Assembly (NCBI GenBank): GCA_002862125.1
Contig: PHSP01000003.1
Location: forward strand, 124,001-188,000
Direction: 5' to 3'
Origin: Methylobacter sp. KS41
GTDB lineage: Bacteria > Pseudomonadota > Gammaproteobacteria > Methylococcales > Methylomonadaceae
DNA length: 64,000 nt
Made by a program: the position numbers and the translations under genes. The notes below the pieces were generated by a model. It made no database searches, was not told the DNA's origin, and worked only from the letters and a program-made list of their open reading frames with translations. Shown piece after piece: positions 36,171-43,966 of this stretch (within the stretch, counting starts at the first letter, position 1; the number at the start of each line of letters is the position of its first letter).

Positions 36171-39100
36171 TGCTCAATCTCCTTAGGCGTGCCGAATAAT
36201 TTAAACAAAATAGGCAGTAAAAATAAGGTCAAAAAGGTGGAGGAAACCAGGCCGCCGATTACTACGATGGCTAAAGGCCTCTGGATTTCAGAACCGGGGC
36301 CGGTTGCAAATAACAGCGGTATCAAGCCAAATGCCGCGATGCTGGCGGTCATCATTACCGGTCTTAACCGGCGTGAAGAACCCAATGTCACCACTTTAAA
36401 CAAGTCCATGCCGGTTGCCCTGAGCTGGTTGAAATAACTGACCATCACCACGCCATTAAGTACGGCAATCCCCAGTAAAGCGATAAAACCGACGGATGCA
36501 GGAACGGATAAATATTCGCCGGATACCCACAGTGCAAAAACACCGCCGACCATAGCCAGCGGAATATTTGATAACACCAGGATTGCCTGCCGTATTGAAC
36601 CAAAAGTTGAAAATAACAGCAAAAAGATCAAGCCTAATGAGACCGGCACAACCAGCGACAATGTCGCCGCCGCGCGTTGTTGATTTTCAAACTGCCCGCC
36701 AAATTGAACGGTGTAGCCTGCTGGCAATTTGACTTTTCCGGCAACCGCTTTACGAGCTTCATCGACAAAACCGACTAAATCGCGATCTTGTACATTGCTG
36801 CGAATCACGGCAAAACGTTGCCCTCGCTCCCTGCTAATTGAAACTACGCCTTCTACTTTTTCGATTTTGGCAATGGCGGTAACTGGCACATGTTCGCCTG
36901 TGGGCAGTGTAATTTGCAGATTTTCAAAATCAGAGGTATTGCTGTTGCCGCGTAAAATCAACGGCGTGCGTTTAATCCCTTCCTGAACAATTCCCAGGTT
37001 TAAACCCTCAATCTGCGCGCGCAACAGGGTTTCAATGCTGTCGCTATCCAGGCCCAGGCGTCCCGCCGCCAATTTGTCAATGGTCAATTGTAAAAATTGC
37101 ATGCCGTTATTTTGTTTGAGAAACACATCGCTGGAGCCTTTAATGTGTTTCAGGATTTCAGCAATTTCAGTGGCTTTTTCATTTAAAACGGCAAGATCAT
37201 TGCCAAATAATTTTACCGCCACATCGCCGCGCGTTCCCGTGAGCATTTCTGAAACCCGCATCTCAATCGGCTGGGTAAAACCGAAGGCGATGCCGGGCGT
37301 TTCCGCCATAAATTTGCGAATCTCTTCGATCAATTCTTCCTTGCTGTGCATACGCCATTGGTCTTTGGGTTTAAGCACCAAAAAGGTATCGGTTTCATTC
37401 AAGCCCATGGGATCAAGACCCAGTTCATCAGAGCCCACCCGAGACACGATAGTCGCTATTTCAGGTATGTGCTTGAGTAGATTTTTTTGGACTTGAGTAT
37501 CCAGCGCCACCGATTCAGCCAAGGTAATTGACGGCAGTTTTTCCAGTTGCAGGATAATGTCGCCTTCATCCATGGCCGGCATAAAAGTGCTGCCTATCCG
37601 GGTAAATACCACGACGGTCATAAGTAATAAAACACCGGCCGCTGCAAATACTTTTTTATAATTATCCAAACACCACAATAAAACAGGCTGATAAAGTTTT
37701 TGCAGTTGCCTGGGCAGCCAGGGTTCTTCATGGGATACTTTTGTTAGCAAGTAGGATGCGATAACCGGAATCACGGTGAGCGACAATATCAGGGAGCCAC
37801 TGAGCGCAAACACAATAGTCAAGGCAACCGGGGTGAATAATTTGCCTTCCAGTCCCTGCAGGGTCAGCAACGGTAAGAAAACAATAATAATAATTAAAAT
37901 GCCTGAAGTGACAGGTCCTGCAACTTCCCTGGTTGCCCGGAAAATGACGTGCAGACGCGGCAAACGTTGGGCTTTCTCGACATGTGCGAGATGAGTGATC
38001 AGATTTTCAACCACAACCACAGCTGCGTCAACCAGCATGCCGATAGCAATGGCCAAACCGCCCAAGCTCATCAGGTTTGCCGACATATTCATATTTTTCA
38101 TCAATATGAAGGTGAACAAGGCCGCTAGCGGCAAGGCCAGAGCCACAACCAAAGCGGCGCGTAAATTACCCAGAAATAAAATCAGCAAAACCACGACTAA
38201 TGCTATCGCTTCCAACAAAGCATGTAAAACCGTGCTTACCGCCTTGTTAACAAGGTTGCCTCGATTGTAAAAGACCTTGGCTTCAACGCCTTTAGGAAAA
38301 CCCGGACTGATTTCGGCCAATTTTTTTTCAATGCCGGCAATTGTTTGTCTGGCATTGGCGCCGCGCAAACTCAGCACCAACCCCACCACCGCTTCGCCTT
38401 CGCCGTTTTCACTTACAGCGCCATAGCGCGTTAAAGCGCCGATTTTAATCACGGCAACATCGCCCACTGTGATGGGAATGCCGTTTTTATTAGCCACAAC
38501 GATAGTGCTGACATCCGCCAGGGTTTTGATACGGCCTTCAGCACGCACAATCAAGGCTTCTTCGCCGTCGGTCAGGCGGCCCGCGCCGTCGTTACTGTTA
38601 TTGCTTTGCAACGCTTGCACCACTTTGTCAATGCCGATGCCTCTAGCGGCTAAGCGGGTATTGTCGGGTATCACCTCAAAACTTCTGACCAAACCGCCCA
38701 GGGAATTAACATCGGCGACGCCGGAAACAGTCCGCAGCGCCGGACGGATAACCCAGTCCAGTAAACTGCGCCGCTCCATCAGGCTTAATCCGCCGCCTTC
38801 TATGGTAAACATGAACATTTCACCTAAAGGCGTCGTCATGGGTGCAATGCCGCCTTCGACGCCTTTAGGCAAATTGCCCCACATAGTATTCAAGCGTTCG
38901 GCAATCTGCTGGCGCGCCCAGTAAATATCAGTTCCTTCAGCAAAATCAACGGTAATGTCGGTTAATGCATATTTAGCAATTGAACGCAGCATGGTTTGAT
39001 GCGGAATACCCAGTAACTCAATTTCTATGCGCGCGGTGATTCTCGCTTCAACCTCTTCAGGCGTCATACCGGGCGCTTTAACGATAATCTTTACCTGAGT

Positions 39101-39229
39101 CGGCGAAACTTCGGGAAAGGCGTCTATAGGAATATTTTTAAACGCATAATAGCCGCCGCCAGCCAACAGCAACACCGATATCAATATCAGTAACCGCTGA
39201 CTCAGCGCAAAGCGAATCAGGTTAGTCAT
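36167..39229 (-). CDS. Heavy-metal efflux RND pump (CzcA/CusA family), first copy
   Basis: A 1020-residue inner-membrane proton/metal antiporter of the HME-RND family. TM1 follows ALSQRLLILISVLLLAGG. The family stretch FPEVSPTQVKIIVKAPGM, the TM4 proton-relay motif AIAIGMLVDAAVVVVEN, the docking region and a second set of six helices (GFIALLGIAVLNGVVMVSYF) are all present. The A-I-G-x3-D-A-A form of the TM4 motif is nearer to the CusA-like branch than to D-F-G CzcA pumps, but the metal is not certain. It is fused by TAATG to the adaptor gene upstream. Confidence 0.92.
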   Translation of the reverse strand: MTNLIRFALSQRLLILISVLLLAGGGYYAFKNIPIDAFPEVSPTQVKIIVKAPGMTPEEVEARITARIEIELLGIPHQTMLRSIAKYALTDITVDFAEGTDIYWARQQIAERLNTMWGNLPKGVEGGIAPMTTPLGEMFMFTIEGGGLSLMERRSLLDWVIRPALRTVSGVADVNSLGGLVRSFEVIPDNTRLAARGIGIDKVVQALQSNNSNDGAGRLTDGEEALIVRAEGRIKTLADVSTIVVANKNGIPITVGDVAVIKIGALTRYGAVSENGEGEAVVGLVLSLRGANARQTIAGIEKKLAEISPGFPKGVEAKVFYNRGNLVNKAVSTVLHALLEAIALVVVLLILFLGNLRAALVVALALPLAALFTFILMKNMNMSANLMSLGGLAIAIGMLVDAAVVVVENLITHLAHVEKAQRLPRLHVIFRATREVAGPVTSGILIIIIVFLPLLTLQGLEGKLFTPVALTIVFALSGSLILSLTVIPVIASYLLTKVSHEEPWLPRQLQKLYQPVLLWCLDNYKKVFAAAGVLLLMTVVVFTRIGSTFMPAMDEGDIILQLEKLPSITLAESVALDTQVQKNLLKHIPEIATIVSRVGSDELGLDPMGLNETDTFLVLKPKDQWRMHSKEELIEEIRKFMAETPGIAFGFTQPIEMRVSEMLTGTRGDVAVKLFGNDLAVLNEKATEIAEILKHIKGSSDVFLKQNNGMQFLQLTIDKLAAGRLGLDSDSIETLLRAQIEGLNLGIVQEGIKRTPLILRGNSNTSDFENLQITLPTGEHVPVTAIAKIEKVEGVVSISRERGQRFAVIRSNVQDRDLVGFVDEARKAVAGKVKLPAGYTVQFGGQFENQQRAAATLSLVVPVSLGLIFLLLFSTFGSIRQAILVLSNIPLAMVGGVFALWVSGEYLSVPASVGFIALLGIAVLNGVVMVSYFNQLRATGMDLFKVVTLGSSRRLRPVMMTASIAAFGLIPLLFATGPGSEIQRPLAIVVIGGLVSSTFLTLFLLPILFKLFGTPKEIEQ

Positions 39230-40341
39230 TACTCAGCGCCCCCCAGCCCCAGCCAGTTGGCTTTAAGCGCTGCCGCACCTTTGACGGCAATATCTTCATT
39301 GCCGGTCAAATCGCCGCTGATAAACGATTCCTCGCCCTGTTTGCCTATGACTGTTACCGGACTGACTTTAAATCCATTCTGAGTATGAATAAAAATAAAA
39401 GATTTACCCACGTTTTGGGCAATAGCGGTATTGGGTATTTTAAATGCAGGGTTTTTAACGGATTGGATAATCCGTGCGCTAATAGTTTGCCCGGCGCGTA
39501 TTTCAGCTTGATTAACCTTTATGACCGCTCGCGCCAGAACCGTTTTATTTACCGGATTGACACTTTGACCCAATAATGTGATTTCTCCTCTGACCGGGGT
39601 ATTTTCAATCTGCACCTGATCGCCGGCCTTAACACTGCCTATGCGCTCCTGTGGAATATCAATGTCCAGCCAAAGGTTGTTCAGATCAGCAAGCCGGTAT
39701 AATGGCGTCAACATATCCACGCGCTTTCCTGCTACAGTCATCTGCTCCATTACTGTACCTGAAATAGGCGCACGGACATTCAGCAGTGCGTTTAACTGGC
39801 GGGTTTTCCGCAGGCGGTCTATTTCGGCGTCTGTCATCCCCGCGATTTCCAGAAGTTGCTTTTGTTCACTAACCACGGAGGCAAAGGCATTATACTGGCT
39901 GCGTGTTTCCTGCCAGCGTCTTTCGGCGATTACGCCATCTTCGAGCAGTTTCTTATCGCGTTGGTAAGAAAGAGACCCTAACTGCATATCGCTGTCAGCT
40001 TTGAGATATAAACGCTGCATGGACAGTAGATCAGGACTGTCTAGTTGCGCCAATACTTCGCCTTTTTTAACCTTATCGCCGGTCGACGCATTCAGTTTAG
40101 TAATGAGTCCGGCCTGGGACGCGCTGACAATATATTCATGAGCTGGCGGAATTACCACTTTGGCAGGGGCGGTTAATATAGGGATTTGTTTGGCGGGCTC
40201 CGGTTTGCCCAGGACAACGCCCAGATTATTTAAATGATCTTCTGATATCTGGATAGTATTTTCCGCTATTGCCGGCGGCGGGCAGAACAGCATCGCCCAG
40301 CCTATAAAACTCAATGCCCGTAAAAATTGACAAGTTTTCAT
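39229..40341 (-). CDS. RND efflux membrane fusion protein (CzcB family), first copy
   Basis: A 370-residue periplasmic adaptor. The signal peptide ends near PPPAIAENT. The lipoyl-like half motifs are SASQAGLITKLNASTGDKVKKGEVLAQLDSP (long coiled hairpin follows, residues about 110-165) and RAPISGTVMEQMTVAGKRV. The beta-barrel part includes LWLDIDIPQERIGSVKAGD. It links the RND pump to the outer-membrane channel. It overlaps both neighbours: ATGA with the channel gene and TAATG with the pump gene. Confidence 0.9.
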   Translation of the reverse strand: MKTCQFLRALSFIGWAMLFCPPPAIAENTIQISEDHLNNLGVVLGKPEPAKQIPILTAPAKVVIPPAHEYIVSASQAGLITKLNASTGDKVKKGEVLAQLDSPDLLSMQRLYLKADSDMQLGSLSYQRDKKLLEDGVIAERRWQETRSQYNAFASVVSEQKQLLEIAGMTDAEIDRLRKTRQLNALLNVRAPISGTVMEQMTVAGKRVDMLTPLYRLADLNNLWLDIDIPQERIGSVKAGDQVQIENTPVRGEITLLGQSVNPVNKTVLARAVIKVNQAEIRAGQTISARIIQSVKNPAFKIPNTAIAQNVGKSFIFIHTQNGFKVSPVTVIGKQGEESFISGDLTGNEDIAVKGAAALKANWLGLGGAE

Positions 40342-41654
40342 GGCATAACTCCTACTGCCTGATTATAAAGGGCTTTATCCCGCTGCATCATGACAGATCG
40401 CTCTTTGGCGCTGAGAATGGCTTGTTGTGTCCGGGACTCAATTTTTAATAAATCAAACAGATTAATTTCACCCACGGAAAATGCCAGTTGCGTCATTTTT
40501 AACAATTCTTCGGAAACTTTTTTCTGTTCGTTGGCAGTGCCTAATTCGACCCGGTTAACTTCCAGATTATGTTCGGCTTCATGATGAGTTTGCTCTAAAT
40601 TGCGGTATAGCTGTTCACGTTCTGCGATTAATTTATTTAATTCTACATTTACAGCTGCGATGCGCGGTTGCAAGTGTGCGTTCCCGCCAAAGGGAATCAT
40701 CACGCCAACATTGAAAAACTCCGCACGGTTACTGCGCGGATCGGTTCCTTCATCGCTTAATATTCCCGCGATAAGATGGTTTTGGCCTGAACCTATTAAT
40801 CTAATGGCATTGATCTCAGCTTGTTTATGCTCGATCTGGCTATTTATAGCGACCATTGCCGGATGGCTTTGCCCGATTTCCTTTAGCGGCGCCAGTTTTT
40901 CTTCATAATTACCAGGCACCTTGGTCATTTGGGTAATGGAGGCATAACGTTTGCGTGTATGCATTAATTCCGCTTCAGACATTGTTAACGCTGAACGTTT
41001 TTGCAATAACTCGGTTTGCGCCAGCAATTCATCGGCGCGCGGCAGATCCCCCAGTTCAACGCGCCGCTTTATGGTAGCTAATAACTGTTCATAAATGCTC
41101 AGTTCCGATTTCGCCTGCTCGTAGCGGATTTTTGCCAGAGCGATATTCCACAAAGCAAATCTAACTAATCCCGCGACGCGCAATTTAATTCCCGACGCCT
41201 GCAATTCAGCGCTGGTTCCAGCCTGATCGGCCAGAATATGTTCGGCATCACGTTGTCCTAAATTCCAAATCGGCACCTGCACATTCCCAGTAGCCCAATT
41301 CAGACGCGTATTGTACATTGACTGATAGCCGATAATGACTATCGATGAACCAGCCGTCCAGCTTTTGCTGCGTTCTTCAATGGCGGCGGCCTCTTCTTCC
41401 AAAGATTTAAGCCAGGCGGTATCCGGATATTTTTCCATTGTTAAATCAACGAGTTTAGATAAAGTCAATGTTGCGTCAACTTCAATGGGATCTTGATGTG
41501 CAACCACAAATGGCGCATCATTTTGTTCCAATGCAGGGGGTTGGGAACGGGCTGTCCAGGGAATAAACGGCAAGGTTGCCAGCAAAAAAACAACATGCCC
41601 GGGCAGCGGTCCGGTAATGCGTTTCCTGGAAAAGTTAAAGGAAAACATAGGCAA
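40338..41654 (-). CDS. RND efflux outer-membrane channel (CzcC/TolC family), first copy
   Basis: A 438-residue TolC-type outer-membrane factor. An N-terminal signal (VFLLATLPFIPWTARS) is followed by two outer-membrane efflux repeats rich in long helices. The second contains IKLRVAGLVRFALWNIALAK, RRVELGDLPRADELLAQTE and near the C-terminus QLAFSVGEINLFDLLKIES, the usual family end. Operon order is channel, adaptor, pump, DUF3240. Confidence 0.9.
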   Translation of the reverse strand: MPMFSFNFSRKRITGPLPGHVVFLLATLPFIPWTARSQPPALEQNDAPFVVAHQDPIEVDATLTLSKLVDLTMEKYPDTAWLKSLEEEAAAIEERSKSWTAGSSIVIIGYQSMYNTRLNWATGNVQVPIWNLGQRDAEHILADQAGTSAELQASGIKLRVAGLVRFALWNIALAKIRYEQAKSELSIYEQLLATIKRRVELGDLPRADELLAQTELLQKRSALTMSEAELMHTRKRYASITQMTKVPGNYEEKLAPLKEIGQSHPAMVAINSQIEHKQAEINAIRLIGSGQNHLIAGILSDEGTDPRSNRAEFFNVGVMIPFGGNAHLQPRIAAVNVELNKLIAEREQLYRNLEQTHHEAEHNLEVNRVELGTANEQKKVSEELLKMTQLAFSVGEINLFDLLKIESRTQQAILSAKERSVMMQRDKALYNQAVGVMP

Positions 41655-41715
41655 AGCTCATTGCGGTGGTAACCGCGTTATAGATTTCGACGCGCTAATT
41701 GCGTCTGATTAAAGA

Positions 41716-41733
41716 GGCGCGAAAAATCGCGCC
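41716..41733 (-). terminator. Small GC hairpin between the leader gene and the efflux genes
   Basis: On the minus strand GGCGCG-ATTTTT-CGCGCC followed by TCTTTAAT. It lies in the 99-base gap before the channel gene. It could partly stop transcription and separate the small upstream gene from the pump genes. Confidence 0.5.
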
Positions 41734-41753
41734 GCTATGAAACGAGAGAAAAC

Positions 41754-42158
41754 CTATCGAGCAGGAGGCGCGCGTGGAGGGGGAGTTGGGATAATTAAAC
41801 GGTAAACTAATTGTTCCGGTTGCGGAGAAAAATTAGCATCATGCCTTGAGACAGGAGCATTGAATGAAACAGTCTGTTGATGCAGGTAATAATAGTTTTT
41901 TGAATCAGTCTGAGGATTCGCCTTATTTTGTTTAAGGCCCGCGTCAACGCCGACAATCAAGCCATCGACAGAGACATTGTATTGCAAGGTCTTCATTTGG
42001 TCCGAAAGCGGAGCATGTTCAACGCCAAAATGTTCAAGACCTGGAACATGCAGTCCCAGTTTTGAACTAAATCCGCTCGCATGGGCATGTACCAACGGTG
42101 CAATGAATTGCAGTATCGTCAGAAATATGACCAGAAATTTGCGGACTGATGAAAACAT
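41754..42158 (-). CDS. Small secreted His-containing protein heading the first efflux operon
   Basis: A protein of about 134 residues from the ATG at 42158 (MFSSVRKFLVIFLTILQFIA); a longer reading to 42206 adds 16 residues. The signal sequence ends at PLVHAHA. The mature part has scattered His (HASG, GLHVPGLEHFGVEH, YYLHQQTV, SRHDANFSP) and a Pro/Arg-rich end (IIPTPPPRAPPAR). I know no named family. Its position just before a CzcCBA operon suggests a periplasmic metal-binding accessory protein, as seen with small exported proteins in other metal loci. That role is inference. Confidence 0.65.
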   Translation of the reverse strand: MFSSVRKFLVIFLTILQFIAPLVHAHASGFSSKLGLHVPGLEHFGVEHAPLSDQMKTLQYNVSVDGLIVGVDAGLKQNKANPQTDSKNYYYLHQQTVSFNAPVSRHDANFSPQPEQLVYRLIIPTPPPRAPPAR

Positions 42159-42352
42159 GAGGATAATGCTATAGCAATAATAAACAATTAACAACTTGGC
42201 TGCCAACTTGGAACGTTGATTATAAGCCTAAATGTTAATTAAACCTTAAATATTTGCCAGGAGTTTGCTTCATTTACCCGAAGGATGCAGGGCTAGCCAG
42301 ACATGACAATTTTATTTAACCCGGTGATCGTATGAATAAATATACTAGTATT

Positions 42353-42532
42353 ATGCCCTTCGACAAGCTCAGGACCGGCTTTGACATGTTCCCGCGCCCT
42401 GCGTGGGAATGAAGACGAAGGTATGGCGTGTGTTCTGGATCGGCGGAATAATGTTTTGCCCGGATAGGTGGTGCTTTGATGTTTTGGGTTGAGATAAAAG
42501 CCGGTAGGCGTTCCCACGCAGAGCGTGGGAAC
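42353..42532. repeat. Cluster of common intergenic repeats including a perfect palindrome
   Basis: Contains GCCCTTCGACAAGCTCAGGA, TTCCCGCGCCCTGCGTGGGAA, and at 42510-42532 the perfect palindrome GTTCCCACGC-AGA-GCGTGGGAAC. All are of the kinds scattered through many proteobacterial genomes. The left copy of the direct repeat around mazEF begins directly after the palindrome. Confidence 0.6.
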
Positions 42533-42690
42533 GAGGAAAAGCTCTCCGGATAGGTAAAAGCGTTAGCCGTAACCCATCATAATTGATTTCTGATGAGATA
42601 GGTTTCGCGCGGCTATATCCATCCTACTCTTGGCTATCCACTTAAACCGGTGCAGATAGCATCCCTTAACATCAATGGACTCGATTGATT
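42533..42690 (+). repeat. Direct repeat, left copy, before mazEF
   Basis: About 158 bases, from GAGGAAAAGCTCTCCGGAT to CATCAATGGACTCGATTGAT, recur at 43350-43508 at roughly 85 percent identity (hand count). Inside each copy lies a palindromic part, TAGCCGTAACCCATCA against TGATGAGATAGGTTTCGCGC (imperfect). Confidence 0.8.
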
Positions 42691-42708
42691 GTTTTTCCTT
42701 CGTGAGTA

Positions 42709-42757
42709 TTGACAGATTAGATTTTCTGGTTATGATGGATATACATTGTTTATCCAT
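42709..42757 (+). promoter_or_regulatory. mazEF promoter with palindromic operator
   Basis: TTGACA at 42709-42714, 16-base spacer, TATGAT at 42731-42736, then the palindrome ATGGATA-N9-TATCCAT (42735-42757) overlapping the -10 box. An operator here is what autoregulated MazE-type antitoxins bind. ATG of mazE follows at 42771 with GGAG. Confidence 0.7.
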
Positions 42758-42770
42758 ACTGGAGAAAAAA

Positions 42771-43019
42771 ATGACTGTATCAGTCGCAAAATGGGGTAAT
42801 AGCCTTGCAGTACGCATTCCGGCATCTGAAGCGGCAAAAGCGGCAATCAAGGAAGGTGACGAAGTTGAATTATCCGCCTCGCAAAAAGGGCGCTTGATCA
42901 TACGAAAAATAAACAAAGATGAAAATTTTGATCATCTATATGCGCAAATGACAATCGATAATTGCCATTCGGAAACCGGCTGGGGTGTATCCGTGGGGCG
43001 TGAGAATATCGAATGGTAA
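42771..43019 (+). CDS. mazE: MazE-like antitoxin (AbrB/SpoVT fold)
   Basis: An 82-residue antitoxin. The N-terminal swapped-hairpin DNA-binding domain reads VAKWGNSLAVRIPASEAAKA, then EGDEVELSASQKGRLIIRK. The acidic C-terminal part (KDENFDHLYAQMTI) should bind and block the toxin. The ATG at 42771 is chosen for its ribosome-binding site and position behind the operator. It overlaps the toxin start by 7 bases. Confidence 0.9.
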   Translation: MTVSVAKWGNSLAVRIPASEAAKAAIKEGDEVELSASQKGRLIIRKINKDENFDHLYAQMTIDNCHSETGWGVSVGRENIEW

Positions 43020-43360
43020 ACGTTAGCGGCTATGTCCCCGAGCGTGGTGATCTGGTCTGGCTAAACTTTGATCCGCAGAAAGGCAGCGAACAAGCCGGTA
43101 TTCGCCCTGCGCTGGTATTGTCCCGTGCGGCTTATAACTGTTTTGGTCTATGCCTGCTGTGTCCCGTCACATCAAAAATAAAAGGTTATCCTTTCGAAGT
43201 CGTCTTACCGGAAGATTCAGCCATTCACGGCGCTGTTTTGTGCGATCAAATTCGCTCAGTTGACTGGCGCGCCCGTCGCGTCAAAAAAGCGGGGGAAATA
43301 AAGCCGGATACCATGGAAAACGTGACCTTTTTTTCAGCTGGACTTGTGCAAGGAAAATAG
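43013..43360 (+). CDS. mazF: MazF-like endoribonuclease toxin
   Basis: A 115-residue PemK/MazF toxin that cuts mRNA at short sequences. The fold signature is PERGDLVWLNFDPQKGSEQAGIRP (split for quoting), ALVLSRAAYN, LCPVTSKIKGYPFEVVLP, and GAVLCDQIRSVDWRARR, with the catalytic Arg/Thr region kept. The last codons and the stop TAG fall inside the right-hand direct repeat. The module sits alone between two metal-efflux operons. Confidence 0.92.
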   Translation: MVNVSGYVPERGDLVWLNFDPQKGSEQAGIRPALVLSRAAYNCFGLCLLCPVTSKIKGYPFEVVLPEDSAIHGAVLCDQIRSVDWRARRVKKAGEIKPDTMENVTFFSAGLVQGK

Positions 43361-43508
43361 CTCGCCGGATGAGTAAAAGCGTTAGCCGGAACCCATCATA
43401 ATTGATTTCTGATGCGCTGGGTTTCGCGCAGCTATATCCATCCTACTTTTGGCTATCATTTCAGCCGGGGCAGCTAGCATTCCTTAACATCAATGAACCC
43501 CATTGATG
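43350..43508 (+). repeat. Direct repeat, right copy, after mazEF
   Basis: Second copy of the repeat at 42533-42690, same orientation, starting within the last codons of mazF (AAGGAAAATAGCTCGCCGGA). Recombination between the copies would remove mazE and mazF exactly. Confidence 0.8.
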
Positions 43509-43630
43509 CCGCGTTACTCACGTTTTACAAGAAGTGCTATTCACTGCTTTCGTGCAAAATTAAAGGACGGCATAATATCTTTGCTTTTTCTTCGTGTCTT
43601 CGTGGTGACGTGCCTTTTGATGTGCAGGCA

Positions 43631-43957
43631 CTATCCCAAATCCGGATTTCTCTCACCGGTGCTGATCCTGCCACCCTCAAGCATATCAATGATATACACT
43701 TTGCCGTCGCCATGCTGTCCGCTATACGCAGCACGCATGATGGTTTCAAAAATGGTTTCCACCAGATTGTCCGGGGCGAAAATTTCAAGACGCTTTTTAG
43801 GCAGGAATGGTTTGTAATCCTGAATGTGGTGAGTACGCTCGCGTCCAAAACCCTCGCAATCGATAATCGACATGCCGGGAAAGCCTGGAATTTCCAGCAA
43901 TGCCAACGTTACTTGGCTTAGCTTGTGAGGTTGGATAAAGGCGCGTATTTCTTTCAT
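43631..43957 (-). CDS. PII-like protein of a metal efflux operon
   Basis: A 108-residue PII-fold protein. It begins like GlnB (MKEIRAFIQPHKLSQVTLAL) and contains FPGMSIIDCEGFGRERTHH, KKRLEIFAPDNLVETIFETI and GKVYIIDMLEGGRISTGE. The T-loop is much shorter than in GlnB, has no uridylylated Tyr and carries a His-His pair, so it should not do standard nitrogen signalling. PII homologues linked to heavy-metal RND genes are known as a separate group (PII-NG). AAAGGAAAA precedes ATG; it lies 9 bases after the pump gene as last gene of the operon. Confidence 0.85.
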   Translation of the reverse strand: MKEIRAFIQPHKLSQVTLALLEIPGFPGMSIIDCEGFGRERTHHIQDYKPFLPKKRLEIFAPDNLVETIFETIMRAAYSGQHGDGKVYIIDMLEGGRISTGERNPDLG

Positions 43958-43966
43958 GATTTTCCT

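Noticed and set aside
43493-43921. 142-codon open frame on the plus strand
   Set aside because: It lies antisense to the PII-like gene, which has family motifs and a ribosome-binding site; this frame has neither.
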